From: Pomacea canaliculata
Taxonomy: Eukaryota > Mollusca > Gastropoda > Architaenioglossa > Ampullariidae
Assembly (NCBI RefSeq): GCF_003073045.1
Contig: NC_037595.1
Location: 8,950,345 to 9,014,344 of the forward strand
Direction of reading: 5' to 3'
DNA length: 64,000 bases
The notes beneath the pieces were generated by a model. It was not told the DNA's origin, searched no databases, and worked only from the letters and a program-made list of their open reading frames with translations. Positions 60,709 through 64,000 of the stretch are shown here, piece by piece. Every line of letters starts with the position of its first letter. Position 1 is the stretch's first letter. The position numbers and the translations under genes are program-made.

Positions 60709-63700
60709 TCATGCCACCTTCCTCTCCTCGTTCTCCCACCTGAGAAAAACGCTCTTGTTCTTCGGGCTCCCGGGTCCCTTCTCCCTCCGCTCGCCCACAA
60801 AGAACCTGAGCATACCCGACATGAGCATACTCAGCGACGGCGGGTCCCGCTCGTAGGCGTGCATCACCACCGCCATGGCTGCTGCAAACAGCAGCGACAA
60901 CCCATGGGGCACGTGCAGGCGCCTCTTGGGACACGAGCGCTCGACCAGCGTCCACAGCATGCTCAGGATCTGGGGGGTCATGAACATGATCAGCTCCTTA
61001 CGGCGGCTGGGGCGCTCCCACAGGATGGCCAAGCCGCACAGGAGGCCCGCCACGCACGGGATGTACGTGGGTAGGGGAGGAGGGCGACCGGAAGCGTGAC
61101 GTAGAAGGCAGATGGCGTACTTGGCCACGAAGACCATGGTGGAGAGAAGAGCGTGGACATCGTCAGGTTCTTCACGAGGGATTTCAAGACGTATGCTGGC
61201 CTGCAGGAGGAGAGCTCATCGTTAACATTTTTCTTGACAAACCTGTCCAGCGTTGCTGATAGGTAAACTAAGTAAAGCAGCTAACAGAAAATATGTGTTT
61301 CTAATCATCAATCGTTACGGGCATTGAGGATGGGAAAAGGAACAAGATACAGATTCAAATTCTGAAGGTGAGAGACGCTAATGCACAATAATAATTATGC
61401 GAACAGGGTATCCTACAAGTTGATGAAATAAAAAATCTCTAGTGAGAAGATGAGGAGAATGATGATTAATGCAACCGTGATAACGTCAGCGATGAGCAGA
61501 GAAGGGAGACAAGCCTGTTGTAGACCTTTTTTTCAGAAGATTCCTTTTGAAAAGCACGACTGGTGTCAGGTGAATCGGCAGGTACAGTTTGGCAAAGCTG
61601 GGGAAACTGCGCAGGAAGTCCCTCAGCGCATGCGCTGTGCACGAACCCTCGTGGAGGCCTGCCTCGCTGCACGTGACGAAGCAGTTGCCGGGGGTGCGGA
61701 AGAGGGCGCTGGTGGTAGCCTCCGTGTAGTCACGTGACCACTTCAGGACGGACAGGTAGTAGCCGCGCGGCAGGAGGGACGGGTAGCAGGCCACCCCTGT
61801 CACCGCCAGGGCGCACTCGGCGCAAAAGACGAGTATCTCCGCGTGTGGAATACCCTTCACGAGACCACGTGCTACGAGAGTTGTGGCCCCTGCCCCAAGA
61901 GCGCGGGCAGTGATGAAACAGGGTGAGGACCTTGTGATAGGAAGGACTGCTCACCGCAAGGCTGAGGCCAGCCAACCCTCCAGCCACGCCGTAGTTCCAG
62001 CCATCCTTTAATAATAATTAAAAAAATAAAAGTAATTAGTTTATGTACACTATCTGGCCTCAAAGAAAGTTAAAACAAAATTCTCTCCTGTGTCACGCAC
62101 ATACGTAAACACTTGAAGCAGAACGGAGTACTGAACGACACACACACGAAAGAAGTCGGAAGCACTTGTCCTGTGGAGTGTTAAAGTAATAAATGTCAAG
62201 AGCTGACTGTTCAGACCATGGATGTGTATAGGTGGATCGCTGTTAGCCAAGACCAACGCTTAGCCTCTTGCGAAGTTCTCTGCTGTTAGTCTTGGCGAGC
62301 CTAAACAATGTATGTGACTAAACCGGAAGCTTTGTATACACCAGCCTCGTTTTAGTAGCTAACTGGAAAAAATCGTCTACAAGCAGACAAGTAATACAAG
62401 TTCGTGGTTCAGACTGATGGAGTTTTGTTTAAAGTAAACAGCGACTCATGTCAACAAAACTGTTGTCAGTAAGCGCTATTTTTGTTTACCACCAGTCATT
62501 TTAAAATGAAGAATACAGTACCTACCAATATTATATATGTGCGCCAATGTTAACCTTATGATTGCATGGTTGAGAGGGGGAATAAATAAATAAAAAGCTG
62601 GTGATATTCAGCGTTTTTTCGAACTTTTCGCAAACGACATTTATTTCTGGCAGATTTGTAATTACTTTGGGATTAGACTGATGTGAAATGTTTGATTGTT
62701 GCTAGCACATCTCAAGGTGCACACCGTCAGTTTCTGAGATCGACTGCTGCAAGGTGTCTCCTATTTCACCTATGTGCACGAGATCGAAGAGATAGGACAG
62801 GACACGGGTTCCAAGAGTGAGATACCACAGGACACGTGCTCGATAAGGGGACTGTGGCCAGAAAAGAGGCCAGCAACTGTGATAACCTGAATGTTTGCTG
62901 ATACGTGTATGTGGGGGTCAAGGAAGGAGGTAGATGGCTGGTTGTTAGGAAAACAGCCGCTAGTTACTAAAAATAGCTTACCTTGCGTTTCCGATAGCGA
63001 TGAAGGGCCGAGACGGTCAGGTGGTACAAGCTTGGATACAGGCCAAGAAAAGTTGCAAATCTCATGGAGTCTGCACGGACAAGGTTAGTCCACACATTCG
63101 GAACCCTGTCCAACATACATTTCTGTGATTTAATCTGTGAAAAGCAGCTAAAGGTCCCTCCCTACATTACGTTTGCATCTGTGTGCTCATCCTTCAGCAT
63201 CTTCATCTTTTTGTAGAGAGAACTCGCCCACATTTGTACTGATTGTAAAAGTATCAACAGTCTTGCCAACAATCGTTCATGGGGTTCACAAATAAAATGA
63301 ATCACCATCTATACGAAAACTGAAGATTACACAATGGTTTGCCTGGTAGTAGGTGACAGGCTAAGAGGACATAAAACTATGTAGCTTGATTTACAACGAA
63401 TAAACAAATTTACGGGGTACGTATGTTAGTAAAGTTTCTAAGGAACCCTGCTCGACTATGTTTGGTTGATTGTATATGGTTCCACACTGCTTCTGATCTG
63501 TAGCATCTTTTGAAAGTAGTCCTGGTGGAGTGCACAATTCAAATCACAGATGTATCAGAGCTTGTTTTAAAATGTTAAAAATTGTTATCACGGGCAATCT
63601 CAGAACGTTGGGTTGACAAGAAGTGTTACAAGTGGCAAGCAAACTGACTGACATCGGCTTGCTAGCCCCTATCTGATAACAACTCCTCTATTCTCTCACC

Positions 63701-63881
63701 GATTTCGGAAGGGATTCTTCATGAGCGCCGAAAAGGTGGTCGCCCCAGCGCACACCGCGGCACCTTTGATGAAGCTCGTGACGAACCTCCGCGCGAAAGA
63801 GCGCGCTTCCGCCAGGAGCCATGTCTCCAGAGGGACATCGTCCTCGTCGTCCTCCATCACTCTCTTCTCGTCCCCACTCAT
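60709..63881 (-). CDS. TMEM135 / PMP52-family multi-pass membrane protein, 4 exons (two frame breaks)
   Basis: Exons read leftwards: 63881-63700, 63105-62982, 62005-61526 and 61200-60709; about 425 residues if two single-base breaks are allowed for. Splice phases agree. TMEM135 (peroxisomal membrane protein 52) is linked to peroxisome and mitochondrial dynamics and lipid handling. The protein has two similar halves, as in this family. First half: acidic N-terminus, a GAAVCAGATTFSAL helix, DSMRFATFLGLYPSLY, then GWNYGVAGGLAGLSLAV. Second half: HEGSCTAHALRDFLRSF, SLVKNLTMSTLF, VAGLLCGLAILWERPSRRKE and a HAYERDPPSLS...LRFFVG ending. Frame breaks lie near 61917-61919 (one extra base) and near 61145-61155 (one missing base) and cancel in length. 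The TMEM135 family call is firm; strict orthology to vertebrate TMEM135 is not. The exon 3 donor (gtctac) is weak. Confidence 0.82.
61201..61525 (-). other. Intron 3 of the TMEM135-like gene
   Basis: From a weak gtctac donor to a good cctcctgcag acceptor. Nothing else recognised. Confidence 0.7.
62006..62981 (-). other. Intron 2 of the TMEM135-like gene
   Basis: gtaagc donor to attaaag acceptor; no nested feature seen. Confidence 0.75.
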
Positions 63882-64000
63882 AGCCGCTGGTGGAAATAAA
63901 CTCTCACATACGAGGTCACAAGGTTAGATGCATCAGGGTTTTTTTTTTTTCACGTTGCGCGCGCAGCGTGTGGTTGGACATTTCTCAGGTGAGATAAACT

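Noticed and set aside
61925..61955. A 24-bp intron in TMEM135-like exon 3 (gtgagc to acaag) to explain the frame change
   Set aside because: Too short to be spliced, and the sequence reads as coding (SPSYHKVLTL) in line with the family; a single-base indel is simpler.
1..64000. CRISPR arrays, operons, phage or bacterial mobile elements, tRNA or rRNA genes
   Set aside because: None seen; gene structure is eukaryotic throughout and tandem arrays lack regular repeat-spacer form.

Overview
This is eukaryotic nuclear DNA from an invertebrate animal. It has intron-rich genes with GT-AG introns, long AT-rich non-coding stretches, many simple repeats, tRNA-derived SINEs and LINE fragments. The gene family versions and repeat types suggest a lophotrochozoan, most likely a gastropod or other mollusc. 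That placement is an inference from recognised protein families, not from a database search. Most open frames in the window are chance ORFs in introns and intergenic DNA. I rebuilt four genes by joining exons with matching splice phase.

Layout. (1) 300-1858, minus: the 5' end of a DUF4062-type STAND/NACHT-family gene (TTC41/TEP1/NWD-like) that runs off the left edge. (2) 2523-10420, plus: a complete 14-exon LAS1L gene (pre-rRNA ITS2 endoribonuclease), head to head with gene 1 across about 660 bp. Its introns carry two SINEs, a TA-flanked inverted-repeat DNA element and a minisatellite. (3) 10.4-21.4 kb: mainly intergenic, with a decayed LINE 3' end, an odd short-motif array and a SINE. (4) 23073-52796, plus: a complete 13-exon tubby (TUB) gene with a 14.6-kb first intron and a GC-rich 5' region. 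A broken LINE reverse-transcriptase fragment lies just before exon 4. (5) 52.8-60.7 kb: TUB 3' end and intergenic DNA with SINEs. (6) 60709-63881, minus: a four-exon TMEM135/PMP52-family membrane protein gene, convergent with TUB.

The four genes show no shared pathway: ribosome biogenesis (LAS1L), ciliary and phosphoinositide-linked trafficking (TUB), and peroxisomal or organelle membrane function (TMEM135-like) are simply neighbours. The most useful observations are three single-base frame breaks inside otherwise conserved coding exons (one in LAS1L, two opposite ones in the TMEM135-like gene). They look like residual assembly indels but could mark real allelic damage and will break automatic gene models. 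Others are a possible alternative LAS1L 3' end, a dual-start TUB arrangement and several unexplained repeat arrays. I found no evidence of a new multi-gene system, CRISPR array or prokaryotic-type operon.
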